DNA of 64,000 bases from positions 24,271,585 to 24,335,584 of the forward strand of contig NC_089598.1 of NCBI RefSeq assembly GCF_019320115.1. Direction: 5' to 3'. A program made the position numbers and the translations under genes. Numbering within the stretch: position 1 is the first letter of the stretch; every line of letters starts with the position of its first letter. Below, piece by piece: positions 32,861 to 43,436 of this stretch. The stretch comes from Miscanthus floridulus. Taxonomy: Eukaryota; Streptophyta; Magnoliopsida; Poales; Poaceae. The notes under the pieces are model-generated. The model had not been told where the DNA came from. It worked only from the letters and a program-made list of their open reading frames with translations, and ran no database searches.

Positions 32861-35800
32861 CCCATAAACCTGGGTGGGTATATTTTTTCCACTGCCATGA
32901 TTATTCTCAAGGATCAAGATATAGATGTGATCTTAGGAATGAATTGGATGTATCAGCATAAGGCTGTTATAGATGCTTTGCATAGGACATTAAGGGTGAG
33001 TTTGCCTGATAGTAATTCTTAGCTTCTTATCCAACTTCCAACCTTAAGGAGACCAGTAGAAAGAGTTTGTGCAACTTTTGTCAAGGAGATTAGGGATATC
33101 CCAATAGTTTGTGAATTTTCTGATATTTTTCCTGAGGATTTACTCGGTCTACCACCAGATAGAGATGTTCAGTTTAACATAGAGTTAAAGCCTGGAATAG
33201 CTCTGATCTCTCAGAGAGCTTATAGGATGCCTCCCAAGGAATTAGCCGAGTTGAAGACTTAGTTGCAAGAGTTGATTGAGAAAGGATTTATTCAACCTAG
33301 TTCATCACCTTGGGGATGCCCTGCAATTTTTGTGAAAAAGAAAGATGAGACCTTGAGGTTATGTGTTGACTATCGTCTATTGAATGAAGTGACCATTAAG
33401 AATAAGTATCCCTTACCTCGGATAGACTTGCTTTTTGATCAACTGGCCGGAGCCAAAGTTTTCTCCAAGATTGATTTAAGGTCAGGCTATCACCAAATCA
33501 AGATTAAACCTGAAGATATTCCCAAAACAGCATTCACCACGAGATATGGATTATATGAATACCTAGTAATGTCTTTTGGTTTGACAAATGCCCTAGCTTA
33601 TTTTATGTATCTGATGAATTCTGTATTCATGCCTGAGCTAGACAAGTTTGTGGTGGTGTTTATTAACAACATCCTAGTTTATTCTAAGAACAAGAAGGAA
33701 CACACGGAACATCTCAGAATTGTCCTAACCCGCTTAAGAGAACATCAATTATATGCCAAATTCAGTAAGTGTCACTTCTGGCTTAAGGAAGTATAGTTTC
33801 TTGGACATATCTTATTAGCTGAAGGAGTTGCTGTTGATCTAAGCAAAGTTAAGAATGTGCTTGATTGGAAACCGCCAACCATTGTTCATCAGGTTCGGAG
33901 TTTTCTAGGAATGGCGGGGTATTACCGTCGTTTTATTATAGATTTCTCTAGAGTATCCAAGTCCATTACTGGGTTGTTGAAGAACCAAGCCAAGTTTGTC
34001 TGGTCATCTAAATGTGAAGAAGCTTTCTAGACTTTGAAGAGACTGTTAACCACTGCACCAGTATTAGCCTAACCTAATATCGAGAAGTCGTTTGACGTTT
34101 ATTGTAATGCTTCTGGTATTGGTATTGGATGTGTATTGATGCAAGAAGGCCGAGTCATTGCCTATGCTTCTAGACAACTCAAGCAACATGAAGAGCACAA
34201 TCCCACTCATGATCTAGAGTTAGCAGCAGTTGTCCATGCTCTGAAGATTTGGCGGCATTACCTGCTAGGTAATATGTGCCATATTTACATAGATCACAAG
34301 AGTTTAAAGTATATCTTTACTCAATCAGATTTGAACATGCGACAGAGAAGATGGTTAGAATTGATTAAGGATTATGACTTGGAAGTACATTACCATCCTA
34401 GTAAAGCAAATGTAGTTGCAGATGCCCTCAGTCGAAAGAGTCATTGCAATTGTCTGACAGTAAGAACAATGGGTTTGACTTTATGCCAAGAGATGAAAAA
34501 GTTGAGTATAGAGGTAATTAAACAATGTAGTTTGGCCAATATAACTGTTGAAGCCACTATTCGAGATCAGATTATTGCTGCTCAGAAAGAAAATAAGGGT
34601 ATAGCCCATATCAAAGAAAGAATCAAGAATGGGAAAGTGGAATGCTTCAAAGTAGATGATGAAGGTGTGTTATGGTTCAAGAATCTCTTAGTGGTACCAA
34701 AGGTTCTGGAGTTACGACAGTCAATTCTTGAAGAAGTACGTGCTACTAGGCTATCTATTCATCCGAGAAGTAATAAGATGTGCCATGACTTGAAACAAAG
34801 GTTTTGGTGGACCAAAATGAAGATAGAAATTGCCCGGTATATAGCCAAGTGTGATACTTGTCAAAAGGTGAAAGCTATACATTTGAGGTCTGTAGGAGAG
34901 TTACATCCATTACCTATTCCAGCTTGGAAGTGGGAGGATATTAGTATGGACTTTATTGTTGGTCTACCCAAGACATCAAAAGGTTTTGATTCAATATGGG
35001 TCATTGTAGATCGACTAACTAAGTCAGCACATTTTCTTCCAGTCAAGAGTATATATCCTACTATCTAGTATGCCAAGATGTATCTAGCAAGAATCATGAG
35101 TCTACATGGAGTACCAAAGACCATAGTGTCAGATAGGGGTACACAGTTTGTCTCTAGTTTTTTGAAACAATTGCATGCTTCGTTAGGTACCAAACTATTG
35201 TATAGTATAGCTTATCATCCACAAACCGATGGTCAGACTGAAATGGTCAATCAAGTACTTGAAGATATGTTAAGGTGTTGTGTTCTTAACTATTCCAAGA
35301 AGTGGGATGAATGTTTGCCTTTGGCTAAGTTCTCATACAACAATAGTTATCAGGAGAGCATTAGAATGGCTCTATTTGAAGCACTCTATGGTCATAGATA
35401 CAGAACATCACTGAGTTGGTCTGAGCCTGGGGAAAGAAGGTTCTTTGGAGTTGACCTTGTGAAAGAAATAGAAGACAAAGTTAGGCAAATATAAAGTAAT
35501 TTGAAGATAGCTCAGTCCCAATAAAAGAGTTATGCAGATAAACGACGTAGACCATTGGTGTTTAACAAGGGAGATTTTGTATATCTGAAGGTATCACCGA
35601 TGAAAGGGGTTACTCATTTTGGTGTTAAAGGCAAATTGGCACCTCGATATATTAGGCCATTTCAAATTTTAGAGAGGTATGGAAAAGTGGCATATCGCTT
35701 GAAGCTACCTAAACATCTTTCAGCTGTACATGATGTGTTCCATGTTTCTCAATTGAAGAAGTGTCTCTGAGTGCCTGAGCAGAATGTTGAGGTTGAAGGA

Positions 35801-35992
35801 GTGGAACTTGAACCTAATTTGACCTATTCCGAATATCCTATCCGAGTTTTAGATCAAAAAGATTGTGTCACACGAAGAAGGACAATCAAGTTTTACAAGA
35901 TACAATAGAATCAACATTCCGAAGAAGAAGATACTTGGGAATCCGAAGATTACTTGCTAGAAAAATTTCTAGAGTTTCTTGCGTCAATATAG
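32861..35992 (+). pseudogene. Rest of protease, RT, RNase H, integrase and chromodomain of element A
   Basis: Continues the A reading frame after the AGGTA duplication. Visible: protease C-terminal part (ILGMNWMYQHKAVID); RT, but with FINNILVYS at 33660-33686, both catalytic Asp changed to Asn; RNase H with its first Asp changed to Asn ([10 protein letters not shown]); intact-looking integrase zinc finger and DDE core ([29 protein letters not shown]); and a chromodomain (about 35845-35960). Nonsense codons: 33020, 33260, 33794, 34028, 34070, 35066, 35492, 35522, 35768, 35906. No frameshift seen. Where element B can be compared it keeps Gln at 33260, 34070, 35066, 35492 and 35522. The enzyme would be inactive even without the stops. 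Confidence 0.92.
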
Positions 35993-36143
35993 AGTAATGT
36001 TAGTTGAGTTCAGTTGTTACAAATTGTGTTTTGTAAAGGGACCTCAGCTGTTTTATGGACAGGTTTTGGATGTTTTTGGACTGACATGTTTCCTTTTCCA
36101 TTACTTACCCTATGGCTTTGAATCTCAGGACGAGATTTCTTTT

Positions 36144-36154
36144 AGGGGGAAGGA
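36144..36154 (+). other. Polypurine tract of element A
   Basis: AGGGGGAAGGA just before the 3' LTR of A. Confidence 0.85.
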
Positions 36155-36155
36155 T

Positions 36156-36383
36156 TGTAACACCTCGGGTGTTTAAATACTAAAACCTGCCATGTCATCA
36201 TATGCATTGTAATACTGCAATGACTCTGTAATGTGATCCTGCTCAGAAATAGTGGATGATTCGGGGTTCCCTGAGGACACCCGACAGACTTTTTAAGTTA
36301 CCAGGAACATATGCATAGTTGTCAAATGTCGTTGGACAGTGATAAGTGCATGTGGGTCCTATAATTTAGGAGGTTCTGCCACA
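36156..36383 (+). repeat. 3' LTR of element A, internally deleted (228 bp)
   Basis: The first about 50 bp match the start of the 5' LTR and the last about 175 bp match its end (from 'taatactgcaatgactctg'). Everything corresponding to roughly 12394-15746 is missing. The join lies at a short shared 'attg/ttg' sequence. Both termini and the CCGAC duplication are intact, so the deletion is internal. Confidence 0.93.
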
Positions 36384-36388
36384 CCGAC

Positions 36389-37069
36389 GGCTAGCGGGCC
36401 CAGGCTGGCATGGCCCAGAGGAGCAGGCCGTGCCTAGGCCTTACCCTAGGCACATGGCCCGGCAAGGCACGGCCCGCTCCAGAGCTGGAGGCCCGCTAGC
36501 GGCCCGGCTAGCCGGCCTGCTAGCATCGCCCCCACCCCCTGAACCCTAACACCCTTCCCATCCCCCAGCGCCTCCCCCTCCTGGCCTCCCCACACCATAG
36601 TGCTCACTCCTCCCCTCCCTCCCCGCTCCCCACTTGCAGCATCGCTCTTCTCCCATGCTCCCTCTCTTTGTTTATCGGCCAGGTGTGGGCGCGTGGCAGC
36701 TGGCACCGCCTGCTCAATCCCCGGCCATGCTGTTGCCTCCACCTCCACTCCACTCCACCTCTCCCATCCCCATGCCGCCACCTCTAGAGCTCCACCTCCA
36801 CCACGCGATGATGTCGAGTCCGACGGCAGCCGCCGCCTCCACGCCCCCCGCACGTCTAGCTCTGGCCGCCTCCTTCATGCCCCCCACATGGCTTTGAGCA
36901 GAGCGACCTCCATCCCCTCCACGATGCCAACCCTGCTCCTCCTCAGCTCCTCCCCATCCCTTGACCACACTAAAGTCCAGCGCGACAGTAGCGCCGGCGT
37001 TGAGCACGACAACGGCCGCCTCCTCCATGACCCCTCGCATGTCTGGCCACCTCCTCCATGTCCCCCTGC
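36389..37069. other. Interior of the hAT-like element (middle part)
   Basis: Very GC-rich DNA with repeated GGCCCG/CGGGCC near 36390-36530, then C-rich sequence. Several overlapping open frames on both strands lack motifs and are not supported as genes. Confidence 0.6.
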
Positions 37070-37074
37070 AGCGT

Positions 37075-39061
37075 TGAAAGCTCTAGTTTGGTTTTGGTTA
37101 ATTGATGAAACCCTAAGTGCTAACCTAGTTTATCAAAGTGATTATGAGATAGGTAGCACTACTCCAAGTGATGAAGCAATGGTGAAGATCATGACGATGG
37201 TGATGACATGGTGATGATCAAATGCTTGAACTTGAAAAGAAGAAAGAGAAAAATAAAAGGCTTAAGGCAAAGGTATAAATAGTAGGAGCCATTTTGTTTC
37301 GGTGATTAAGACACTTAGCGAGTGTGATCACATTTAGGTTAGATAGCTGTACTATTAAGAGGGGTGAAACTCATATTGAAATGCAGTTATCAAAGTGCCA
37401 CTACATGCTCTAACTCATTGTATATCCATTTAGGATCTAGTGGAGTGCTAACACCCTTGAAAATGTTTGTGAAAATATGCCAACACATGTGCACAAGGTG
37501 ATACACTTGGTGGTTGACACATTAGAGCAAGGGATAGAAACTTCACCAGTGGAGTGTCCACTCATAGAGTACAGACAGTCCGACGGTGACACCGGCGCCC
37601 TATATCGAAAAGATAGGGGTTCACAGAGTGACCAGACGCTGGTGGCACAATGACCGAATGCTGGGGTCCTGAGTTCAATCAGTAGCAGCAGTGAGCACGC
37701 GTCTCGGTCTTGTGACCAGATGCTAGCGCGAAGAGTGACCATACACTGGTAGGGTGCGTTTGGTCAGTGCTGACGTACGCTGACGTGAGGCGCATAGAGG
37801 AATTGTTGAGTGATCGGACGCTAGGTGTGTCCGGTCGAGCATGATTGGATGCTAGGTGTGTCTGGTTGAGTCATGAAATTTCGTGTTTGGAACCTTACTG
37901 GAAATGACCGGACGCTGGGGTCCTACGTCCGGTCACTTTCTAACTGACGCGTCCAATCATCACTTGACCGTTGAAATCGGGCGATCGGCATTTGAAGCCG
38001 ATGACACGTGGCAAGCATCGAGTGACTGGAAGTTGGGATCCTGCGTCCAGTCGAATTGACCAGAGCATCCGATCACCCCGAGTTGTGCCCAGTGAAGGGG
38101 TACAACGGCTCTATTTCGTGGGGGGCTTCTATTTAAGCCTCATGGCCGGCTCAAGCTCACCTTCTTGGACATTTACATTGACATAGCAACCTTATGAGCT
38201 TAGCCAAAGCCCTCCCACTCATCTCTATCATTGTTTCATCATCATTGTGAGATTAGAAGAGAATCCAAGTGCATTGCTTGAGTGATTGCATCTAGTGGCA
38301 TTTGGCATTTGTGTTTCGCTGCGGGATTCACTTGTTACTCTTGGTGGTTGCTGCCACCTAGATGGCTTAGAGCAGCGAGGATCCTTGAGCGGAGGTCAGT
38401 GATTGTTTCCGGCTCCGATCGTGGTGATTGTGAGGGGTCTTGTGCCTTCTCCGGTGGAGAGTCAAAAGGTAACTCTAGTGGATTGCTCATGTCATTGAGT
38501 TACCTTACTTCTAGGTAGGTTCTTACGGTGTTCGATTGTGTGGACGAGGTTCGAGCAACACCTCTTAGTCGTCGAACCACCAAGTGTTGGTCGATACAAT
38601 GGGGACTAGCGTGCCGGCAAGCACGTGAACCTCGGAAGAAAAATTGGTTGTCTCTTGCCCTTTGGTATTCTTTCGGTGATTGATTTAGTATTCATCTTGT
38701 AATTGGTTCACTCCTCTATACGGTGGTATAATCACTCTACTCACTCATTTATATTCTTGCAAACTAGTTGTGGTAAGCTCTTTAGTGTAATTAGAATTGA
38801 GAGCTTACTTTGTTATTTTAAGTTCATCTAGTGGAGCTCTTTAGAGTAGCAAGATTGAGAGCACTTAGTGAGTAGTAACATTGCAAGTTGTGTGCCTAGT
38901 AATCATTGTAACTAGAATTGTTGGATAGGTGGCTTGCAACCCTTGTAGAGCTAGAGCAAGTTTGCATTTCGCTATTTGTCATACTAATCAAATTGCTCTA
39001 GTTGATTTGTAGATTTTTAAATAGGCTACTCACCCCCCTCTAGCCATATTAGGACCTTTCA
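37075..39061 (+). mobile_element. Solo LTR of copia type (about 1987 bp)
   Basis: Begins TGAAAGCTCTAG and ends GGACCTTTCA, so the ends form the inverted pair TGAAAG/CTTTCA. The flanks are AGCGT (37070-37074) and AGCAT (39062-39066), a 5-bp duplication with one mismatch. It contains several GACCGGACGC-like motifs (37620-38090) and the end motif CACCCCCCTCTAG, both shared with the copia LTRs at 40841 and 43437. No internal domain is present, so it probably arose by LTR-LTR recombination. Confidence 0.8.
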
Positions 39062-39066
39062 AGCAT

Positions 39067-39468
39067 CTTCGAGTAGAGCAGCCTCGATCCAGCCTTCTAC
39101 GCCCTCGATCCGGCCGCTACTTTGCTTGACTCGCCTCCTCCGCCAGCTACTTCACCGGATCCGGCACCAAGCGACCCGGGGGGAGCTCATCGGCGGCTGC
39201 CGCCACCTCCACTCCTTGCCTCCCCATCCTCTCTGTCGCATTTGGTGGGCCTCGGGCCAGCTCGATCTGCTAAAAAGGTTGGGCTCATCAGGCCGGCCCG
39301 GCACGAAAATTGGCCCAACAGACCATGCCTGGGCCGTCGGCCAGGCATGATGGACTGGTGCAGCACGGCCCAGTGGCTCGATGGGCCCTTCCGTGCCATG
39401 CCCTATCGGGTCATGCCTAGCACGGGCCCATGCCGTGCCGGACCGGGACGGACCGTTGGCCATCTATA
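39067..39468. other. Interior and right end of the hAT-like element
   Basis: GC-rich sequence with runs such as 'gccggcccggcacg', ending at the right inverted terminus 'gttggccatctata'. No gene. Confidence 0.7.
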
Positions 39469-39476
39469 GCTTCAGC

Positions 39477-40835
39477 GCATTCATTTCCCACGTCGTACGC
39501 GTTCCAGGCTGGTGATTTTCTGTGATGTTTTATTCTTATTCTTATTCTTATTTTTAATATATTTTTATTTTAATATAATTCATTATTTTTCTATATCTTT
39601 TGCTGTTGTTAGTTGCGTGATGTAGTTATGATGCTTTTTAATTCTTTGATTTGATTTGTTTTTTTTCATTTATTTTTTCTTTTATTTATTCATGTTTTCT
39701 TTCCTTGATTCTATTTTTTCTTTTCTTGTCTTTTTTTTCTTATCTCTTTTATCATTTATATCTTTCTTTATTTAATTTTCATACAATTAATTATTTTTAT
39801 TTACTTCATTTTCATCTTCTTATTTTTTTATTTTTGTTTATTTTCTTCTCTTTCTTTTTTCTTTCACTTTTTTTTGTTTTTGGTGAATTCTCTTATTTTT
39901 ATTTTTTTTATTTTTTTCTCCTTTTTAATTTTACTATAATTGTTTCTTATTTATTTTTAGTTTTTAATTTAAATTTTATGATGTTCACGTAGCATATATG
40001 TGATGATCCGTGATATATTTTTGTATACTCACACTATGTATAAGAGATGTTTCGGTGTGTATTATGGGGTGTTCATGTAGTTCCATAATTTTTTGATTAT
40101 ATTTAACTTATTCATTTGTTCTCTTCTTTATTTAATCTAATTAATTATTTTAAATATGTTATTTCTTTTCATTTTCATGTTTTTTTATTTCTTATATTTC
40201 TTATTATATATCTGATGTTCATGTAGTCTACATGGTATGTTATATGGTGTACTACATGATGTTCACATAGTATAAATGTGGTGTTCACTTTATTTTTCTC
40301 TTTTTAGTAGATTTTTTAATTATTTTCTCCTACATTTGGTTTAATATTTTATTAACTAATTATCTTCCTAGTAATTTAATTATATATGTTTTATAAATTT
40401 TTTTTTCTTTTTATTTCACTTTTTTCTTCTTCTTTATTTTACTCTAAATAATTATTATGATTATTCATTCTCTTTGTTTTTTAGTTTTTATTTTCTATAA
40501 TCATGTGATGTTCATGTAAGATATGCTGATGTTCTTTGTTCTAGATGTTTCTTGTGATGTTCATAGAATATAAATACGATGTTCACGTTATATACATGTG
40601 ATGCTCTAGATGTATTTTGTGATGTTCGTTTAGTATAGTTTAGTATAAATTGGATGTTCCACGATTATCATTTGAGTATTCATGTAGTCCTTGCGAGATG
40701 TTCTATGTATATTTTAGGTTGTTTTAGTAGTGCCCACGTGATGTTCTACAATGTTGTTTGTGATGTTCACTTAGTATAAACGGAATGTTCCACCATTATG
40801 TTTTTATATTCCCGTATACTCATGAGATGTTCTAT
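39477..40835. repeat. AT-rich DNA with degenerate GATGTTC repeats, left part
   Basis: After (TTCTTA)n-like and T-rich low-complexity DNA (39520-39960), the motif 'tgatgttc(a/t)' recurs at irregular 30-60-bp spacing (for example near 39979, 40211, 40258, 40507, 40529, 40555, 40577, 40619, 40769), often followed by 'gtag' and 'tataaatg'. The open frame at 39651-39992 is low-complexity Phe/Leu and not a gene. The repeat continues after the copia insertion at 44872. Confidence 0.6.
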
Positions 40836-40840
40836 GTATA

Positions 40841-41728
40841 TGTAAGGAAAAAAGACCCTAGGCCCATTTACTTTGAATTTTGGTGTTTGATGATCCACAC
40901 AACTAAATTGGACTAATGAATTTACAAGTGATTGTTTTGTAGTTCAATAGAATGCAAGACGTGACTTGGACGAAGGCGACGTGATGATTCGATGGTCAAC
41001 ACCTCAAGCAAGACCTTAGGAGCACAAGAGAAGACTCAAGATATTAAACAAAGTCTAAGCATGAAGATAGGAACCAAGTCGTACGTAAGATCACGAAGAA
41101 ACGAGCTTACATAGGTGATCGGACGCTGGAGGAAAGTGACCGGACGCTCTAATCAGTGGCTCGGCATCAGCAATAGCGACTGGATGCTGAACAAGCAAAT
41201 CGACCGGACGCACCGATGGCACTGTTCATCAGACTGGCAACAGATTCAGTATTGACCGGACGCTGGTGGCAAACCGACCGGACGTAGGAGTGCAGCGTCT
41301 GATCGAGTACAGAGAGGTTCTAGAACGACAAACTTATGACCGAACGTGTCCGGTAGCATGTGACCAGACGCTAGTAGCGTCCTATCAGTTGATCATGGCT
41401 CTAACTATCGGGACGACTGGATGCGTCCAGTCAAGATGTGATCAATGTCCGGTCAGTAGCAGAAAAGCGGGACTTCGTCCCCAATGGCTACTTTCTCAGT
41501 GGGGCTTATAAATACAACCCCCAATCGACCAAATGAGTAGAGTGGAGCTGAGAAAACATACCAAGGGTGTTGATATACTATTTTAGTGTTCTCCACTTGC
41601 ATAGTGCTTAGTGTTTTATTAGGTGTTTAGCGTAGGTGCTTTGTGAAGTGCTTAGGTTGATTAGACCACCGCTTATGCGCTTGCTCTAGGTTTAGGCCTA
41701 GTGTTTAGTGAGATTTGCATACCTCTTA
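40841..41728 (+). repeat. 5' LTR of the copia element (truncated, 888 bp)
   Basis: Parallel to 43437 onward until 'cctctta'. The remaining about 500 bp of the LTR and the first part of gag are deleted. Contains at least five GACCGGACG-type motifs (41118-41284). Confidence 0.85.
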
Positions 41729-42067
41729 CCATGGAAGGGAGTGAAGAAGCTTGATGAAGGACAAACCGTGGGTTGCTACGTGTGCCACAAGGAAGGCCAC
41801 AAGTCCTATGAGTGCAAGGTGAAGAATGGGGGAGGAGAAAAAAAGAAGGAGAAAAAGCAAACAAGCAAGCTCTCCAACACCTACACCAACAAGGTGGACA
41901 AGAAGGCCTCCACACCTTATCTCTTGAAGAAAAAGAAAAATGACAAGGTGATGGCCTTCAAGGTGAACAAGCAAGCCAATAATAGGGTCTAACGCTTTTG
42001 GGTGCCAAAGAAAATCATATCCAATATGAAGAGCACCAAGAAGGTTTGGATCATGAAAGAGAAGTGA
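41729..42067 (+). pseudogene. gag C-terminal fragment of the copia element
   Basis: Reads KLDEGQTVGCYVCHKEGHKSYECK, that is a CX2CX4HX4C zinc knuckle (about 41784-41815), then a Lys-rich stretch and, after a TAA at 41990, FWVPKKIISNMKSTKKVWI, a motif typical of the gag-protease junction of plant SIRE/Maximus copia elements. It has no start of its own and opens directly from LTR sequence. Confidence 0.8.
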
Positions 42068-43436
42068 GAAGTCCAATGGACGATGGAGAATTTGGAGACT
42101 TGGCCAAGTATGGATGTATTTCATGGGGTGCATTATAATAGATAAAATATTACCAAGTGGGTTAGTAAATACTATGGACCCAAATTCCCCTTTCCATATT
42201 AGGTAACTAGATTCAATTTCCTTCATGTAGTATCAATTTGTATTTCCTACAAGTTGTATTTCTTACAAATTGGTATATTTAAGCATCTAGTTACTCTTCA
42301 TGCCTAGGTTTGTATTTGCATGCTTATGTCTTTTGTCATGCATACATTAGGTATATCATATGGTAGGCTTGCTCGGTTTCATTCTTAACCCTTAGAGCAA
42401 ACCTATATGGTTTAAAATTATTTAGGAGCACGGCACATAGCTTGTCTTTCAATTGTTCATCTAATATGTGCCAAAGTCCAAATTATAGATAATCTCTCCC
42501 GAATATCGCCTTCGAAAATGACTCTCATGTTTGTGTGATGTCATCTTTCATGTGGTATTTTTTATTCTAAAATCAATGTGCATGTTTCCTACAAGTATTC
42601 TATACGTGTGTGCACAAATTTAGGGAGAGGTTACTCTACAAGTTGGATGCTTTGAGACTAACACCTTTTTCATGCTTATCATGTGTGTAGTAGTCTCATT
42701 GTAAGGAAAATAGAGTCCTCGGAGTTAAGTATCATACTTCAAATATCCACCACCTATTGCAAGTGGTAGAAATCAAATTGGTTTCCACATGTGGTATTTC
42801 TAAACCAATATCATTATGTTGATTTTATTTTGATATATATATGCTTTCTCCATGCATTATATAGATTAAATTCCCTTGTGCAATACTTTGCCAATTATGC
42901 AAATGCTTTGACTTCCATCATATGTATGCATATATTTAGGGAGAGCTTAGTCTATATAATGTGAGTCAAATTTTATGATCTATTTCTCTCTACTCACAAA
43001 GGATCACAAAATTTGACCCTCCCTTGTGCTACTAATGTCTACCTTTTCGGTGTTTGATTCCAAAGGGGGAGAATTTAGAGGAACAAAAGCAAGCATTAAT
43101 AAGTAGGACCAGAAGCTAGATCATTTACAAGTGATAATGGTCTAGAAGTGGTGTCTACAAGGGATAATGGTCTGAGAAAGGGAGAATAGTGGATTATGGA
43201 TTAGTCTATGTAATGGGGAGAATTTGTAGAAAGCAAGGCTTAAATTCATAAGACCATATGGGGACATTTGTAAGGGCAAGATAAGTTTTTACATAGTCTT
43301 ACAAGTAGTATCTTTGAGCATCATATAATTTTGCCCCTTGCATTGCATCTTAGCAAGTAGGTAGTTTTTAAATTTTAAAATTCTATCAGTTGCTTGCTTT
43401 GGTCGTGTTGTCATCAATCATAAAAAATGGGGAGAC
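42068..43436. other. Non-coding interior of the copia element
   Basis: AT-rich, with no open frame of note. It contains two 'ttagggagag' blocks (about 42621 and 42937) and a polypurine-like end at 43424-43436. The missing pol genes would lie here in a complete element. Confidence 0.6.

Larger units (their letters stand above)
12343..36383 (+). mobile_element. Ty3/gypsy chromovirus A (Tekay/Del-like), interrupted by element B
   Basis: Starts TGTAACACC and ends TGCCACA, with the 5-bp duplication CCGAC at 12338-12342 and 36384-36388. Order: 5' LTR, primer binding site, histone-tail-like accessory ORF, gag, protease, [element B], RT, RNase H, integrase, chromodomain, polypurine tract, 3' LTR. 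Without B it is about 9.6 kb. The 3' LTR has lost about 3.35 kb internally. The coding region carries some 16 nonsense codons, so the copy is inactive. Confidence 0.93.
12290..39468. mobile_element. GC-rich non-autonomous hAT-like element, split by nested insertions
   Basis: The termini TATATATGGCCATGC and (reverse complement of the right end) TATAGATGGCCAACG are inverted repeats, and the flanks carry the 8-bp duplication GCTTCAGC. Its own DNA is 12290-12342, 36389-37069 and 39067-39468, about 1.1 kb, very rich in GGCCCG/CGGGCC runs and without a transposase. Gypsy element A and a solo LTR entered it later. Confidence 0.8.

Noticed and set aside
39651..39992. 113-codon Phe/Leu/Ser-rich frame
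   Set aside because: Low-complexity T-rich DNA; hydrophobic only because of TTT, TTC, TTA codons. Not a membrane protein gene.
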